Shown here: positions 35,553 through 44,826 of the stretch, one piece after another
Layout of the letters: every line of letters begins with the position of its first letter
Numbering within the stretch: the stretch's first letter is position 1
Source of the DNA: Rhizobiaceae bacterium
GTDB taxonomy: Bacteria; Pseudomonadota; Alphaproteobacteria; Rhizobiales; Rhizobiaceae
Reading direction: 5' to 3'
DNA: 64,000 bases
Assembly (NCBI GenBank): GCA_029212415.1
Contig: JARGOF010000007.1
Coordinates: 62,001-126,000 of the forward strand
Notes under the pieces: model-generated
Told to the model about the DNA's origin: nothing
Seen by the model: only the letters and a program-made list of their open reading frames with translations
Database searches by the model: none
Position numbers and translations under genes: made by a program

Positions 35553-36305
35553 TCAGGTGGCAAGCCTTTCCGTAAAATAGCTAATCACCTCGTCGAGCGC
35601 CGCCTGCGTCGGCGAACCTTCGCCGTCGATGAAATGCGTGGTGAAGATGGCATGCTGATTGCCCGGTATGGTTTTGAGCCGGATGCGTTCGCGGCCCTGA
35701 TTGAAGGCTTTGTCGAGGGCCTCGAACCTGGCCGCCTTGCAGAATTTGTCACCAGCGAACCGATAGGCCAGCATGGGTCCATGCGTGTCCAGTCTTTCAC
35801 TGATCGCGCCGACATCATCAGCTGACAGGTGCAGCGACGCCTGGCCGAACATGGGCAGCGAGGGCTGAGCGGACACCGAGGCCAGAACATTGTCATCGGC
35901 CATCAGCGATATGGCGAAATTGCCCGTCAGGCACATGCCGATCACACCGATGCCCGGCACCTGATGGCGTTGCCTCACATCCTGGCACAGGGCCCGCAGC
36001 CAATCGACAATCGGACTGGACTGATTGCGGGCAAAAATATCAAATTCACGGCGCACACACAAAAACCGCACAAGGTTGCGACCCGGTGCAAATTTGCCGA
36101 GCGGGCCAAACAGATGCGGCATCACCACCCGAAACCCGGCAGCCACCATCTTGTCGGCAAATGTCAGCGTATCCTGACTGATGCCCGGCAGTTCCTGCAG
36201 AACCAGGACAATCGGACCCTGGCCCTTCTCATAGATATCGAATTCCGTCGGCTTGCCGTTCATCGCATCGGATGAAAAGCGCCTGTGTTCATAGCCGTCC
36301 AGCAT
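35553..36305 (-). CDS. Dienelactone hydrolase-family protein
   Basis: 250 aa from the ATG at 36305, which is preceded by GGGAGGGGGGCCC; the frame runs on to 36383 but that part covers the promoter. An alpha/beta hydrolase of the dienelactone hydrolase family with nucleophile C125 in IGMCLTGNF, a supporting E38 in QELPGI, an aspartate in FAGDKF and histidine in GNQHAIF. Classical enzymes open the lactone ring of dienelactones, but most homologues have unknown substrates. A good promoter precedes it, so it is a separate transcription unit from the operon upstream. Confidence 0.85.
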   Translation of the reverse strand: MLDGYEHRRFSSDAMNGKPTEFDIYEKGQGPIVLVLQELPGISQDTLTFADKMVAAGFRVVMPHLFGPLGKFAPGRNLVRFLCVRREFDIFARNQSSPIVDWLRALCQDVRQRHQVPGIGVIGMCLTGNFAISLMADDNVLASVSAQPSLPMFGQASLHLSADDVGAISERLDTHGPMLAYRFAGDKFCKAARFEALDKAFNQGRERIRLKTIPGNQHAIFTTHFIDGEGSPTQAALDEVISYFTERLAT

Positions 36306-36387
36306 GGGCCCCCCTCCCTTGTGCCGAAACCAATCCCCATGCGAGGCCGACTGCCGGCACATGCTGTCCTGCCGGTCTCGCAAGGGG

Positions 36388-36416
36388 ATTATAGACCTAT
36401 ATCGTCATTTCGACAA
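36388..36416 (-). promoter_or_regulatory. Sigma70-type promoter of the dienelactone hydrolase-family gene
   Basis: On the minus strand TTGTCG (36416-36411) and a perfect TATAAT (36393-36388) are separated by 17 bp. The inferred start of transcription is near 36381, about 75 bases before the ATG at 36305. This is the best match to the general promoter consensus that I noticed in the window. Confidence 0.55.
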
Positions 36417-36437
36417 AGGGAGGCCGGTCCAGGGGAC

Positions 36438-36460
36438 GATCCGCTCGTCGCAAGCGGATC
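36438..36460 (-). terminator. Stem-loop after the large catabolic operon
   Basis: GATCCGCT-N7-AGCGGATC is a perfect eight-pair stem with a seven-base loop, starting 34 bases after the stop of the SDR gene at 36494. No U-run follows on the minus strand, so it would be a rho-assisted or processing hairpin rather than a textbook intrinsic terminator. Confidence 0.4.
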
Positions 36461-36493
36461 TCTGCGCTGTGGTGCTGCAGCAAGTCGGGCGCG

Positions 36494-37243
36494 CTAATAG
36501 GTGGCCCGGCCGCCTGACAGATCAAAGGCCGCACCGGTCGTGAAGGAATTTTCAGCTGACGCCATCCACAGAACCATGCTGGTAATTTCCTCGACGGTGA
36601 CAAAACGCCCGCGCGGGATTTTCGAACGCATATATTCGATAAACTCTTCGCTGAGCTGTTCGAGAATCCGGGTTTGGGCCGTGGCCGGCGTGATGCAATT
36701 GACGGCGATGTCCTGTGCGGCAAGCTCCTTGCCCAGTGATTTTGTCAGTGCGATCACAGCCGCCTTGGAAGCCGAATAGGCCGAGGCATTGGGATTGCCC
36801 TCCTTGCCTGCAATCGATGCCACATTGACAATGCGGCCATAATTTTGCGCGCTCATGCCCGGCACCACAGCCTGGCAGCACAGGAAGGTACCATCGAGAT
36901 TGACCTGCTGCACCTTGCGCCACATGTCGACCGGATAGTCGGCCAAAGTGCTGGTCGGACCGGCAATGCCGGCGCTGTTGATGAGAATGTCGACCTTGTC
37001 GAAAGCAGACAGGGTTGTGGCCAGGGCCGCCTTGACGCTGGCCGCATCGCTGACATCAACCCCAACCAGCAAACATTGGTCCTGCGTCAGAGCGCTTATC
37101 TTGCCCTCGGGTGCTGAAATATCCATGTCCCAGATGGCCACACGTGCCCCGGACCGGACCATGCGCTCCGCGACAGCCGCACCAATGCCGTTGGCGCCAC
37201 CCGTAACAACGGCAATCTTTCCGGAATAATCATAGGTATTCAT
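36494..37243 (-). CDS. SDR-family oxidoreductase
   Basis: 249 aa classical short-chain dehydrogenase. The cofactor loop is VTGGANGIG (residues 13-21), the NNAG-equivalent is INSAG, the catalytic serine lies in NVASIAG and the active-site Y-S-A-S-K is intact. An acidic residue (D39-M-D) after the second strand suggests NAD rather than NADP. Last gene of the catabolic operon that starts near 47762, so it probably oxidises a hydroxyl group of a late intermediate. Confidence 0.92.
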   Translation of the reverse strand: MNTYDYSGKIAVVTGGANGIGAAVAERMVRSGARVAIWDMDISAPEGKISALTQDQCLLVGVDVSDAASVKAALATTLSAFDKVDILINSAGIAGPTSTLADYPVDMWRKVQQVNLDGTFLCCQAVVPGMSAQNYGRIVNVASIAGKEGNPNASAYSASKAAVIALTKSLGKELAAQDIAVNCITPATAQTRILEQLSEEFIEYMRSKIPRGRFVTVEEITSMVLWMASAENSFTTGAAFDLSGGRATY

Positions 37244-37346
37244 TTTCTAACTCCCTGGTATGGCATCACGCGACGCTGCGCACCTGATCACCGGGCGCCA
37301 GCCGGCACCCGGCTTCAAAAGCCTGCACGGTTGCATCCTCGATGGA

Positions 37347-37715
37347 TTAAACCGGCTTGTAGGCAATCGCCTCGATCTCGACCCGAATATCAATCATCAA
37401 CCGCGATTCAGCGGTGGACCGGGCCGGTGGGTCTTTCTTGAAGAATGGCGCATAGGCCGCGTTGAATTCAGCGAAATCTTCCGCATGCTTCAGCCAGACC
37501 GTGGTTTTGACAACATCGGTGAGATCACAGCCGGCAAGCGCCAGCACCGAGGTGATATTCTCAAGCACCCTGGTGGTCTGTGGCCCGACGCCGCCTTCAA
37601 CGATCTTGCCGTTTGCATCGACCGGAACCTGACCGGACACGTAAACATAGTCACCCGCTCTGACCGCGGGAGAAAGAGGCACATGTGAGGTCCCGAAACA
37701 TTGTTTTTTCGTCAT
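37347..37715 (-). CDS. RidA-family protein
   Basis: 122 aa, start at 37715 with AAGGA ahead; the frame is open to 37787. Typical Rid sequence: PLSPAVRAGDYVYVSGQVPVD near the start, QT-x-VLENI in the middle and R-x-T with VEIEAIA at the end, including the substrate-binding arginine. It would deaminate 2-aminoacrylate-like intermediates, which fits the PLP-dependent D-serine dehydratase/D-threonine aldolase-like enzyme encoded directly upstream. Confidence 0.93.
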   Translation of the reverse strand: MTKKQCFGTSHVPLSPAVRAGDYVYVSGQVPVDANGKIVEGGVGPQTTRVLENITSVLALAGCDLTDVVKTTVWLKHAEDFAEFNAAYAPFFKKDPPARSTAESRLMIDIRVEIEAIAYKPV

Positions 37716-37829
37716 GATAAATCCTTGTTCATTGTTAGGTTTGTGGGGTTTTCCATAAAGTTCTGCGGGCTCCGACGGGATGATCAAAGACCCTGACGGC
37801 GGTTTACCCTCTCATGCGTCAATCCTGGT

Positions 37830-38936
37830 TCAGCCGGATCGGCCTCTGGCATCCACCGGCAAAGCGCCAAGCAACTGACCACCTGCCACGACATACAATC
37901 TGTCGAACAGGTTGGCCACAACACAGGTGTGGTTTGGCAATATGTGGATCCGGTCACCAATGGCGGGCGGCGCAGCGCAGCGCGACACGTCCAGCAGTCC
38001 ATGCTCCTCGTTCAATTGATAGATCCGCGCCTCCGGATGCTCAATGACCATCCCGTAGCCGTCCAGTCCCAGCAGGTCGCTGGTCAGCGCCTTGGAACCG
38101 GCGTCAATAATGGCGCGATCGGCGGTCGGTCGGCTGACCACGGTTGCCAGCACCGTCATGGCGCATTGATCAAGCGTGGCTGCGCCATAGCTGAGAAGCG
38201 CGCGATCATTGTAAATATAGGTGCCGGCGCGGTATTCGGTGACCGGCTCCAGCCCCGCGTCTGACCACATGTCCGGACTGCCGCCCGAAGTGACCACCGG
38301 CACCGGCACACCCGCCCCCTGGCAAGCGGCTATCGCCGCGTTCAAAACCCCGGCTGAGTCCTGGCGTTTGCCGGCAGCCGGATAGGTCATCAAGCCTCCA
38401 AAGCGCAGGCCTTGCGACCTGGCAATGTGTTGCGCCAGCGTGACAATGGCAACGGGGTCCGTCAGTCCGCAACGGCCGGCACCGGTGTCACATTCAACAA
38501 GCACGGTGATCTGTGCATCCGCCTGGCGCACGGTCGCGGCAATTGCATCAACAGCCTGTGCACTGTCGGCAACCACCGCCAGACAGCAGCGCCGCGCCAG
38601 CGCGCCGAGCCGCGCCAATTTGGCCGGGCCAAGGACAATCGTCGTCAGAAAAATGTCATTGATCCCGGCGTCGACCATGACTTCCGCCTCGCCCACCGTT
38701 TGAACGGTATTGCCTTTGGCCCCCAGTTCCAACTGGCGCAGGGCCCAGGCCACACTGCGGTGCGTCTTGATATGAGGACGATTGGCAAGGCCTGCCCGAT
38801 CACAACGCGCCTGCCAGCGCACAAGGTTGGAATCGGCAATAGCCGCGTCAATCAACACGGCGGGGGTTTCAAGTGTCTCCAGGGTCTGCTCGAGCGGCAG
38901 CAGATGCTTTTGCAAAATATCAGGCAGGTCTGTCAT
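37830..38936 (-). CDS. D-threonine aldolase / D-serine dehydratase-like PLP enzyme (alanine racemase fold)
   Basis: 368 aa from the ATG at 38936, chosen because AAAGGA lies nine bases ahead; the frame extends to 39029. Fold-type III PLP enzyme: the PLP lysine is K57 in RPHIKTHR, the N-terminal barrel ends in SGGSPDM, and the C-terminal beta domain has P-N-H-T-C, the histidine-cysteine pair that holds the catalytic zinc in eukaryotic-type D-serine dehydratase. Substrates in this family are beta-hydroxy D-amino acids, cleaved or dehydrated. Followed at once by a RidA gene that could clear the enamine product. Confidence 0.88.
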   Translation of the reverse strand: MTDLPDILQKHLLPLEQTLETLETPAVLIDAAIADSNLVRWQARCDRAGLANRPHIKTHRSVAWALRQLELGAKGNTVQTVGEAEVMVDAGINDIFLTTIVLGPAKLARLGALARRCCLAVVADSAQAVDAIAATVRQADAQITVLVECDTGAGRCGLTDPVAIVTLAQHIARSQGLRFGGLMTYPAAGKRQDSAGVLNAAIAACQGAGVPVPVVTSGGSPDMWSDAGLEPVTEYRAGTYIYNDRALLSYGAATLDQCAMTVLATVVSRPTADRAIIDAGSKALTSDLLGLDGYGMVIEHPEARIYQLNEEHGLLDVSRCAAPPAIGDRIHILPNHTCVVANLFDRLYVVAGGQLLGALPVDARGRSG

Positions 38937-39041
38937 GGCTTGCATCCTTTGGCTGGCCGGCTTGTCCAAGGTTTCCGAAACGCCACGGCAATGGGCGCGT
39001 GTCGTCCACGCGGCCAAGCTGCAGCCCATCCATTTCCAAGG

Positions 39042-39383
39042 TCAGTTGTCGAACCAGCCTTCCTTCAGATAGCGCATATATTCAAAAACCACACCATGCT
39101 TGCGCACGAAAACAACCTCCAGGAAGTCGCCGACAATGAATGGCTCAATCAGGATTTCCGCCCCTTCCAGATAGGGCGCCAGATCGTTCACCCGATAGGC
39201 TATATGCGGGTTGTCACGCACCGCCGCCGGCACGGTGCTGTCCTCGCGATAGCGCAGAAACTCGATATGTTCGGGATGGTTGCGCGGGTTGGTCACCCAG
39301 ATCTTGCTCTCCTCTACCCAGTCTTCCTGTGGCTGCGGCTCGGTCGTGGTGATTCCGACATGATCAAAGACATATTCCAGCAT
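39042..39383 (-). CDS. Glyoxalase/VOC-superfamily protein
   Basis: 113 aa, one base overlap with the upstream Gfo/Idh gene. A single beta-alpha-beta-beta-beta pair of the VOC fold is suggested by FDHVGI at the start, PEHIEFLRY, HIAYRV and the closing VVFEYMR, which supply H and E metal ligands in the usual places. Two such chains would form a dimer around one metal. Function could be isomerase, lyase or epimerase on a pathway intermediate. Confidence 0.8.
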   Translation of the reverse strand: MLEYVFDHVGITTTEPQPQEDWVEESKIWVTNPRNHPEHIEFLRYREDSTVPAAVRDNPHIAYRVNDLAPYLEGAEILIEPFIVGDFLEVVFVRKHGVVFEYMRYLKEGWFDN

Positions 39384-40384
39384 CAGCCGATCCTCACAAC
39401 TTCGCCGGTGCGCGCCGATTCCTCTGCGGCCAGCGTTGCTTCCAGAGCCGCCGTGGCGTCTTCCGGCGTGCCGATCGTTACCGGTTTGCCATCAATCGCG
39501 CAGGAGGCGAAATAGTTGAATTCATCGCGCAAGGCCCCGCCACGCACGCCGTCAAACATCGGCCAATAGGTGGTGTCCGGCGAATGCAATCTGTCACCAT
39601 CGACAATGCCCAGATTGGGGAATGTGTCCTGGACATGGATGATGCCTTCGGTGCCGATGATCGACATGCGCTCGTCAATGTCAAATGGCGTCTTTTCCGG
39701 CATGCACCAGACGGTTTCAAGCGTGGCGCTTGCGCCCCCGGCAAAGCGGTACATGGTCTGGCCGATGTCGGGGTGTTTCAGCCCACGCACATCAACAGTC
39801 TGTGCATAGGTCGAGACCACACGATCTCCGGTAAACCACAGCATGATGTCAGTGTCGTGAATGGCATCGCCGACGATCGGCCCAATCTTTTCCAGTATAG
39901 TCGGTGTCCATGCGGCCGGGATGTTGCGGCGCGATGACATTGAGACGATCTTGCCGATGCGCCCCTCGTCAATGGCCTGCTTGGCCATGCGGTAGCGCGG
40001 ATTGAAACGAACGATGTGACCGATATAGAGAATGCCGGTGGATTCCTTCGATGCGGTAAGGATTGCGCGCGCATCCTCAACCGTCGAGGCAATGGGCTTT
40101 TCAAGGAAGACATGCTTGCCTGCCTTCAGCGCGGCAATGGCAGGCTCGCGGTGCTGGTCCCACATGGTGCAGATGGACACTGCATCGATCTGCGGATCGG
40201 CCAACATATCGTTGTAATCGCGATACAGTTTTTCGACACCGAATTTCTCGCCCATTGCCGCAAGCCGGTCCGGGGTACGCGTGCACAGCGCCGCCAGCTC
40301 CAGGTTCGCCACACCCTTGATGGTTTCGGCATGAATTTCGCCGAACCAACCAAGGCCAATCACTCCAATACGCAAACGATCCAT
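39383..40384 (-). CDS. Gfo/Idh/MocA-family oxidoreductase
   Basis: 333 aa. Rossmann loop G-L-G-W-F-G near residue 10 and the diagnostic lysine in VFLEKPIAST near residue 95; the C-terminal half is the family's alpha/beta substrate domain with H in AIHDTDIM. These enzymes oxidise sugar, inositol or sugar-acid hydroxyls with NAD(P). It is one of two such genes in the operon and sits between an SDR and the VOC gene. Confidence 0.93.
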   Translation of the reverse strand: MDRLRIGVIGLGWFGEIHAETIKGVANLELAALCTRTPDRLAAMGEKFGVEKLYRDYNDMLADPQIDAVSICTMWDQHREPAIAALKAGKHVFLEKPIASTVEDARAILTASKESTGILYIGHIVRFNPRYRMAKQAIDEGRIGKIVSMSSRRNIPAAWTPTILEKIGPIVGDAIHDTDIMLWFTGDRVVSTYAQTVDVRGLKHPDIGQTMYRFAGGASATLETVWCMPEKTPFDIDERMSIIGTEGIIHVQDTFPNLGIVDGDRLHSPDTTYWPMFDGVRGGALRDEFNYFASCAIDGKPVTIGTPEDATAALEATLAAEESARTGEVVRIG

Positions 40385-40396
40385 GCTGTATTCTCC

Positions 40397-41176
40397 CTAA
40401 AATTCTTCGAGTGTCAGTTCCCGGGTCATGACAATATTGCCGGCCGTCAAGCCGCAGTCGACCGGGATGGCAGCACCGGTCACCGCGCTGGCAGCGTCCG
40501 ATGCCAGAAATGCAATGACGCTGGCGACTTCCTCCGGCTCGACAATGCGGCCAAGCGGATACCAGCGTTCAAGCTGTTTCAAGACGTCCGGATCCTTGGC
40601 TTTTCGCTCGTCCCAGATGGGCGTGCGCACGGTTCCGGGCAGCACGCAATTGGCACGAATGCCGTAGCGGCCGTATTCCATGGCGATGGCCTTGGTCAAA
40701 GCGATGATGCCCGACTTGGCTGCACTATAGGCGGGATCTCCAAGTGCCGATAATCCGTTCACCGAACCGACACTGACGATGCAGCCCGACCGGCGTTCCA
40801 CCATCTGCGGCAGAACAGCATGGGCGCAGGCATGCGCACCATTGAGATTGGCGGCAATATCCTGCGCCCAACCGGCAGGATCCGTGGCCGCCAAAGTCGG
40901 ATGTCGCGACACCCCGGCATTGTTGATCAAAAGATGCACATCGCCAAATCCGTCAAAGGCCGCCTTGACCTGATCGGCCTGCTCGATGTCGGCAACAGCC
41001 GGCAAGACCTTGATGTTGTCTTTGCCCAGTGTGTCGGCGAGCGCATGGACGCTCTCATTGCGATCCAGCGCCGCAATGGTTGCGCCCTGCGCCCCAAAGA
41101 AGCGGCAAAGACATTGGCCGATACCGCCGGCAGCGCCTGTTATGGCAACCGTTTTGCCTGCAAATGCCCAGCTCAT
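40397..41176 (-). CDS. SDR-family oxidoreductase
   Basis: 259 aa. The cofactor loop is ITGAAGGIGQ, with LLINNAG, VSVGSVNG and the active-site Y-S-A-A-K intact. D38 after the second strand points to NAD. It overlaps the TIM-barrel gene upstream by four bases (ATGA). Another hydroxyl or keto reduction step of the same pathway is inferred. Confidence 0.92.
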   Translation of the reverse strand: MSWAFAGKTVAITGAAGGIGQCLCRFFGAQGATIAALDRNESVHALADTLGKDNIKVLPAVADIEQADQVKAAFDGFGDVHLLINNAGVSRHPTLAATDPAGWAQDIAANLNGAHACAHAVLPQMVERRSGCIVSVGSVNGLSALGDPAYSAAKSGIIALTKAIAMEYGRYGIRANCVLPGTVRTPIWDERKAKDPDVLKQLERWYPLGRIVEPEEVASVIAFLASDAASAVTGAAIPVDCGLTAGNIVMTRELTLEEF

Positions 41177-42351
41177 GCCTGCCCCCGCATGGCGTCACCG
41201 ATCCACGCCAGATTGGCCTTGCGCAAGTGACCCCAATTGTAAAACGCCAATTCATCCACACCACCGTCACGAAGCGCTTCGATTGCAGCCATGAATTCGG
41301 CCTGTGTTGACAGATCCGGATAGGACGGGCGCAGAATGCCGCGCAGTTTGCCGGCACCCTTCAGACGTCGTCGGATATCGAAGAGATCGGCCTTTACCCG
41401 CATCGCATCCGGCTCATAGAAACAGGTCTCCACAATACCTGCGGTCCTGGCCAGCGCGTTCAAATCGCTGCCTTCATACCAGGCCCCTGCTGTGGGTCGC
41501 GCCACGGAGGGAATGACCGCGACATTCACATCGGAACGCACGCTTGCGCGAATTTCGGCAACCAGCGAGGTCACCACGCCCGATCGATAATCAAGATAGC
41601 GGCGCAGATCGCCATTGGCGGCGATATCGGCCCGCCAGAAGGCCTCGGCCATGTCTGTCGGAGTGTCGATATCACTGTCCAGATAGGCCTCAATATCTCC
41701 GGCAACCTCGGCCTTGAAGCGGCGCGCATCCACGCCGGCCTTTTCAGCACCGGCAACACAATGATCGCAAAAACACAGGCCAAGCATGTTTTCCAGCCAG
41801 GGGTTTGTTTTCATCAACGCAAATTCATGATGGAAACCATGCGCATAGGGCGTGAAACCCGGCGCTTCCATCGATATGCCGCTCACCTGATAGCTTTGGG
41901 TGACATCACGGGCAAGGCCAATGGCATAGGCCCGTGCCTCGGGCGCAGAAGGACACAGATTGTAATAATAGGGATCACCAAAAGCGTTGCGCACCACCGA
42001 GTTGGGATTGGCCATGCCAAGCCGTGTATTGTGCAGCAGCACAAGCCAGACATTGACCGCCATCTCGTTTTGTTCAATCAGTTCGGAAAGCACGTCACGC
42101 TCGGCCAACACAGAGTTGGCAACCGGCTTGATGGCCCCGTAGCGCGATGGATCTGCATGGAAATAAACGGTACCGTCTTCCGGAAAATAGACCTTTCCGT
42201 TCTTGCCGTGCGGGCGCAGGAATTTGCCCGCATGATAACTTCCTGCAAGCGTCACCGTATCCAGACCAAGACCGAGGAACTCTTTCGTGGCAGCCGGGAC
42301 CCCGGCTTCCGCCAGGTCCCAGGCATAGGTGTAGATTGCCTTGTAACTCAT
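41173..42351 (-). CDS. Putative TIM-barrel protein, glycoside-hydrolase-like
   Basis: 392 aa, cytoplasmic. The pattern of beta strand plus helix, the C-F-C-D-H-C cysteine pair after a long helix, and the closing segments GGVDELAFYNWGH resemble the TIM-barrel proteins loosely grouped with glycoside hydrolases (GHL type), where a C-x-C-x-x-C element follows the barrel's fourth strand. Acidic residues for catalysis could be the E in ISMEAPG and the E in IVETCFYEPD. I cannot name the family exactly. Both ends overlap neighbours by four bases, so it is tightly coupled to the amidohydrolase and the SDR. Confidence 0.75.
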   Translation of the reverse strand: MSYKAIYTYAWDLAEAGVPAATKEFLGLGLDTVTLAGSYHAGKFLRPHGKNGKVYFPEDGTVYFHADPSRYGAIKPVANSVLAERDVLSELIEQNEMAVNVWLVLLHNTRLGMANPNSVVRNAFGDPYYYNLCPSAPEARAYAIGLARDVTQSYQVSGISMEAPGFTPYAHGFHHEFALMKTNPWLENMLGLCFCDHCVAGAEKAGVDARRFKAEVAGDIEAYLDSDIDTPTDMAEAFWRADIAANGDLRRYLDYRSGVVTSLVAEIRASVRSDVNVAVIPSVARPTAGAWYEGSDLNALARTAGIVETCFYEPDAMRVKADLFDIRRRLKGAGKLRGILRPSYPDLSTQAEFMAAIEALRDGGVDELAFYNWGHLRKANLAWIGDAMRGQA

Positions 42352-43571
42352 TGCGCAGCCACCCTGTTGTAATGCCCCTGCTCGCCCACGATGAATGGCT
42401 CTTCGAACGGCCTGCGTCCGATCTCCATCTCCTTGCCGCCCAGATAGACAGCCACAGGCTGCAGCAATGTCGCGCCCTGACGCTTTTCGCCCACGACGTC
42501 TTCGAAATTGTAGTTGCTTTCAACCTGACGCAAAACGCTGATATCCGCTGGTGCGCCAATACCCAGATGTCCCAGTTCCGGTCGTCGCATGGCCAGTGCC
42601 GGGCGATTGGTCGACATGCCGATCACTTCCGGCAGACTCAATCCGCAATTGAGCAGCTTGCTCATTGTATGCAGCAGATCAAAGGCCGGCCCCTCAATGG
42701 CAATCACGTGGACATCTGATGAAATCAGGTCCGGTTTGAACCCTTCCTGAAGCGCTTGCTCCGTGGTGTCATAGCCAAAGGCGCCCATGCCATGGGCGAT
42801 ATCGAACAGAACGCCGCGTTCGCGGGCAGCCAGGACTTCGTTCAGCATCTTTCGATCGGACCCCAGTGCCGAATTGGGATCAGGCCGAAAACAATGGGTG
42901 AGGATATCACCGGGACGCAGCATGGAGACCACATCGCCATAGGTTGGCGGCGCCGTTCCGATATGTGTCATCAGCGGCAGGCCCACGGCCTCAGCGGCCT
43001 CGAGGGCAATTTCCAGAGCGCCAAGCCCCAGATCACCGGTTACCGGCCCGCCGATGCGCACCTTGACGCCGACGATATGATCGCGATTGGCTTCAATCTT
43101 GGCAACACAGCGATCGACCGGCAGCATCTCGCGCAGGCGCGCCTCGCCGATGGAAACACCCTTGTCAAAACCGAAGATCCCGGGGAACGAAATATTGAGA
43201 AAAGCCAGTATGCGATAGGGCGAACGGTTGATGACATAGTCGCGGAACCCGTCATAATTGCCGGCACCGGCACTGCCCGCGTCAACCATCGTCGTCATGG
43301 CCGACCGCCTTGCGATAAACGACGGGTCGACACTCAGAGACGTTGCCTTGTCATAGACATGGGTGTGAATATCGATCAGCCCCGGAGCGACAATGGCTCC
43401 GCGAACATCCACCACCGTGCTGTCTCCCGGCGGCAGGGAAGCGCCAACAGCCGCAATTTTTCCCGCTTTGATGGCCACATCCAGCAGGCCGTCGACGCCA
43501 TTGCGCTCGTCGAGAACACGGCCGCCTTTCAAGATCAGATCATAGCCTTTGCCGGCTGCCGGCTGACTCAT
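42348..43571 (-). CDS. Amidohydrolase/deacetylase-family metallohydrolase
   Basis: 407 aa from the ATG at 43571 (GGAGAAACCCC ahead); the frame reaches 43601. Dihydroorotase-like barrel: metal ligands H-T-H in DIHTHVYD, bridging lysine in VGVKVRIGG, histidines in LMTHIGT and LTHCFRP, and the aspartate in SSDVH. This subgroup (EF_0837-like) removes acyl groups from N-acyl amino acids or similar amides. It probably deacylates the imported substrate before the dehydrogenase steps. Confidence 0.88.
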   Translation of the reverse strand: MSQPAAGKGYDLILKGGRVLDERNGVDGLLDVAIKAGKIAAVGASLPPGDSTVVDVRGAIVAPGLIDIHTHVYDKATSLSVDPSFIARRSAMTTMVDAGSAGAGNYDGFRDYVINRSPYRILAFLNISFPGIFGFDKGVSIGEARLREMLPVDRCVAKIEANRDHIVGVKVRIGGPVTGDLGLGALEIALEAAEAVGLPLMTHIGTAPPTYGDVVSMLRPGDILTHCFRPDPNSALGSDRKMLNEVLAARERGVLFDIAHGMGAFGYDTTEQALQEGFKPDLISSDVHVIAIEGPAFDLLHTMSKLLNCGLSLPEVIGMSTNRPALAMRRPELGHLGIGAPADISVLRQVESNYNFEDVVGEKRQGATLLQPVAVYLGGKEMEIGRRPFEEPFIVGEQGHYNRVAAQ

Positions 43572-43660
43572 GGGGTTTCTCCAGTTGTTGGCATGAGGCA
43601 CAGGCGGCGTGCATTGCCGAGCCGCCGGTGCCTGTGTCGTGGGGTCGAGCGTGAACCTGT

Positions 43661-44737
43661 TCAGGTCAGTTCGACAACGCGTTTTTCATTGATGGATTGC
43701 TCGGCAGCCAGCACGATACGCAGACTGTTGACCGCCGCATCCATCGATTCGGAAAGGTCGAGGTCTTCGTTGATCGCCTTGAGGAAAAACGCCTGTTCGC
43801 GATCACAAAGATCCTGATGGCCTGGCTCGTCCGACATGGTGAAAATTTCATCCTCGTGGACAAAATTCTTGTTTTCATCAACTTCGGCATGGTGATAGCG
43901 GATGGCATCCGTCTTGGTGTGCTGATCGATATCAGCCGAGTCCGACAGGCCTTCCTTGGTCTGTTTCGGATCCGGGACAATCGACACCGCACCCTTGGGG
44001 CCAACCACATCCTTTACGAAATAGGCAACTTCGCTCATCATCGGTCCCCAACCGGCTTCATACCAGCCGACGGAACCATCATCAAAGGTGACATGCAGAT
44101 GTCCATAATTCTGCTTGTCTGCTTCGGCCCAGAGCGAGGCACCGATACCATGCACGCGAACCGGTTTTGCCCCGGTTAACTGGCACATCACATCAACATA
44201 ATGCACACCGCAATCGACGATGGGAATCAGGCTATCGATCAGGTTCTTGTGCCAGGTCCAGGCCTCTCCGCTGCTTTGCTGATTCAGATTGAGCCGCATG
44301 GCCAGCGGTTTGCCCAGGGTGCGGCCGAGCTCAATGAACTTCATCCAGCTGGGGTGAACCCGCAAAATGTAGCCGAGCACCAGCTTCTTGTTTTTCTTGC
44401 GCGCCAGTTCCACCACGGCCTTGGCATCTTCGATATTCGTGGCAATCGGCTTTTCCATGAAAACATGGGCGTCGGCATTAAGCGCCTTGATGGCGAATTC
44501 GGCATGGGTGTTCGGCCATGAATTGATCGAGACAGCGTCCGGTTGGGTGACCTTCAGCGCTTCGTCATAGTCCTCGAAAACCGGATAATCCTTGAGTTCA
44601 TCTGGCAGCGGCTTCGACTTGATTGTGCGGCTCATCAACCCGACGATCTCGAAACCGGGATTGCGATGGTATGCGCTCGCATGCGAGGCACCCATATTTC
44701 CCAGACCGACGACCAAAACTTTGACCTTCTCAGGCAT
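43661..44737 (-). CDS. Gfo/Idh/MocA-family oxidoreductase
   Basis: 358 aa. Rossmann loop G-L-G-N-M-G-A-S-H near residue 11, and VFMEKPIATN with the conserved lysine near residue 95. The C-terminal half ends with the helix carrying the ESMDAAVNSLRIVLAAEQS pattern common to the family. It follows the binding-protein gene of the importer, separated by a stable stem-loop, so it is likely the first catabolic enzyme made from this operon. Confidence 0.93.
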   Translation of the reverse strand: MPEKVKVLVVGLGNMGASHASAYHRNPGFEIVGLMSRTIKSKPLPDELKDYPVFEDYDEALKVTQPDAVSINSWPNTHAEFAIKALNADAHVFMEKPIATNIEDAKAVVELARKKNKKLVLGYILRVHPSWMKFIELGRTLGKPLAMRLNLNQQSSGEAWTWHKNLIDSLIPIVDCGVHYVDVMCQLTGAKPVRVHGIGASLWAEADKQNYGHLHVTFDDGSVGWYEAGWGPMMSEVAYFVKDVVGPKGAVSIVPDPKQTKEGLSDSADIDQHTKTDAIRYHHAEVDENKNFVHEDEIFTMSDEPGHQDLCDREQAFFLKAINEDLDLSESMDAAVNSLRIVLAAEQSINEKRVVELT

Positions 44738-44768
44738 GAAGCCCTCCCTTTGATAATTGGCAATTCAG

Positions 44769-44794
44769 TGCGGGCGGCGATATCACCGCCCGCA
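44769..44794 (-). promoter_or_regulatory. Strong intergenic stem-loop between binding-protein and dehydrogenase genes
   Basis: TGCGGGCGG-N8-CCGCCCGCA gives a nine-pair GC-rich stem in the 89-bp spacer between 44827 and 44737. No U-run follows on the minus strand. Hairpins after a binding-protein gene commonly protect the upstream message from 3' exonucleases and raise binding-protein levels over the downstream genes; that is the likely job here. Confidence 0.55.
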
Positions 44795-44826
44795 TTTGGT
44801 TCTTCATTTCATCGAGAATGTGTGCT

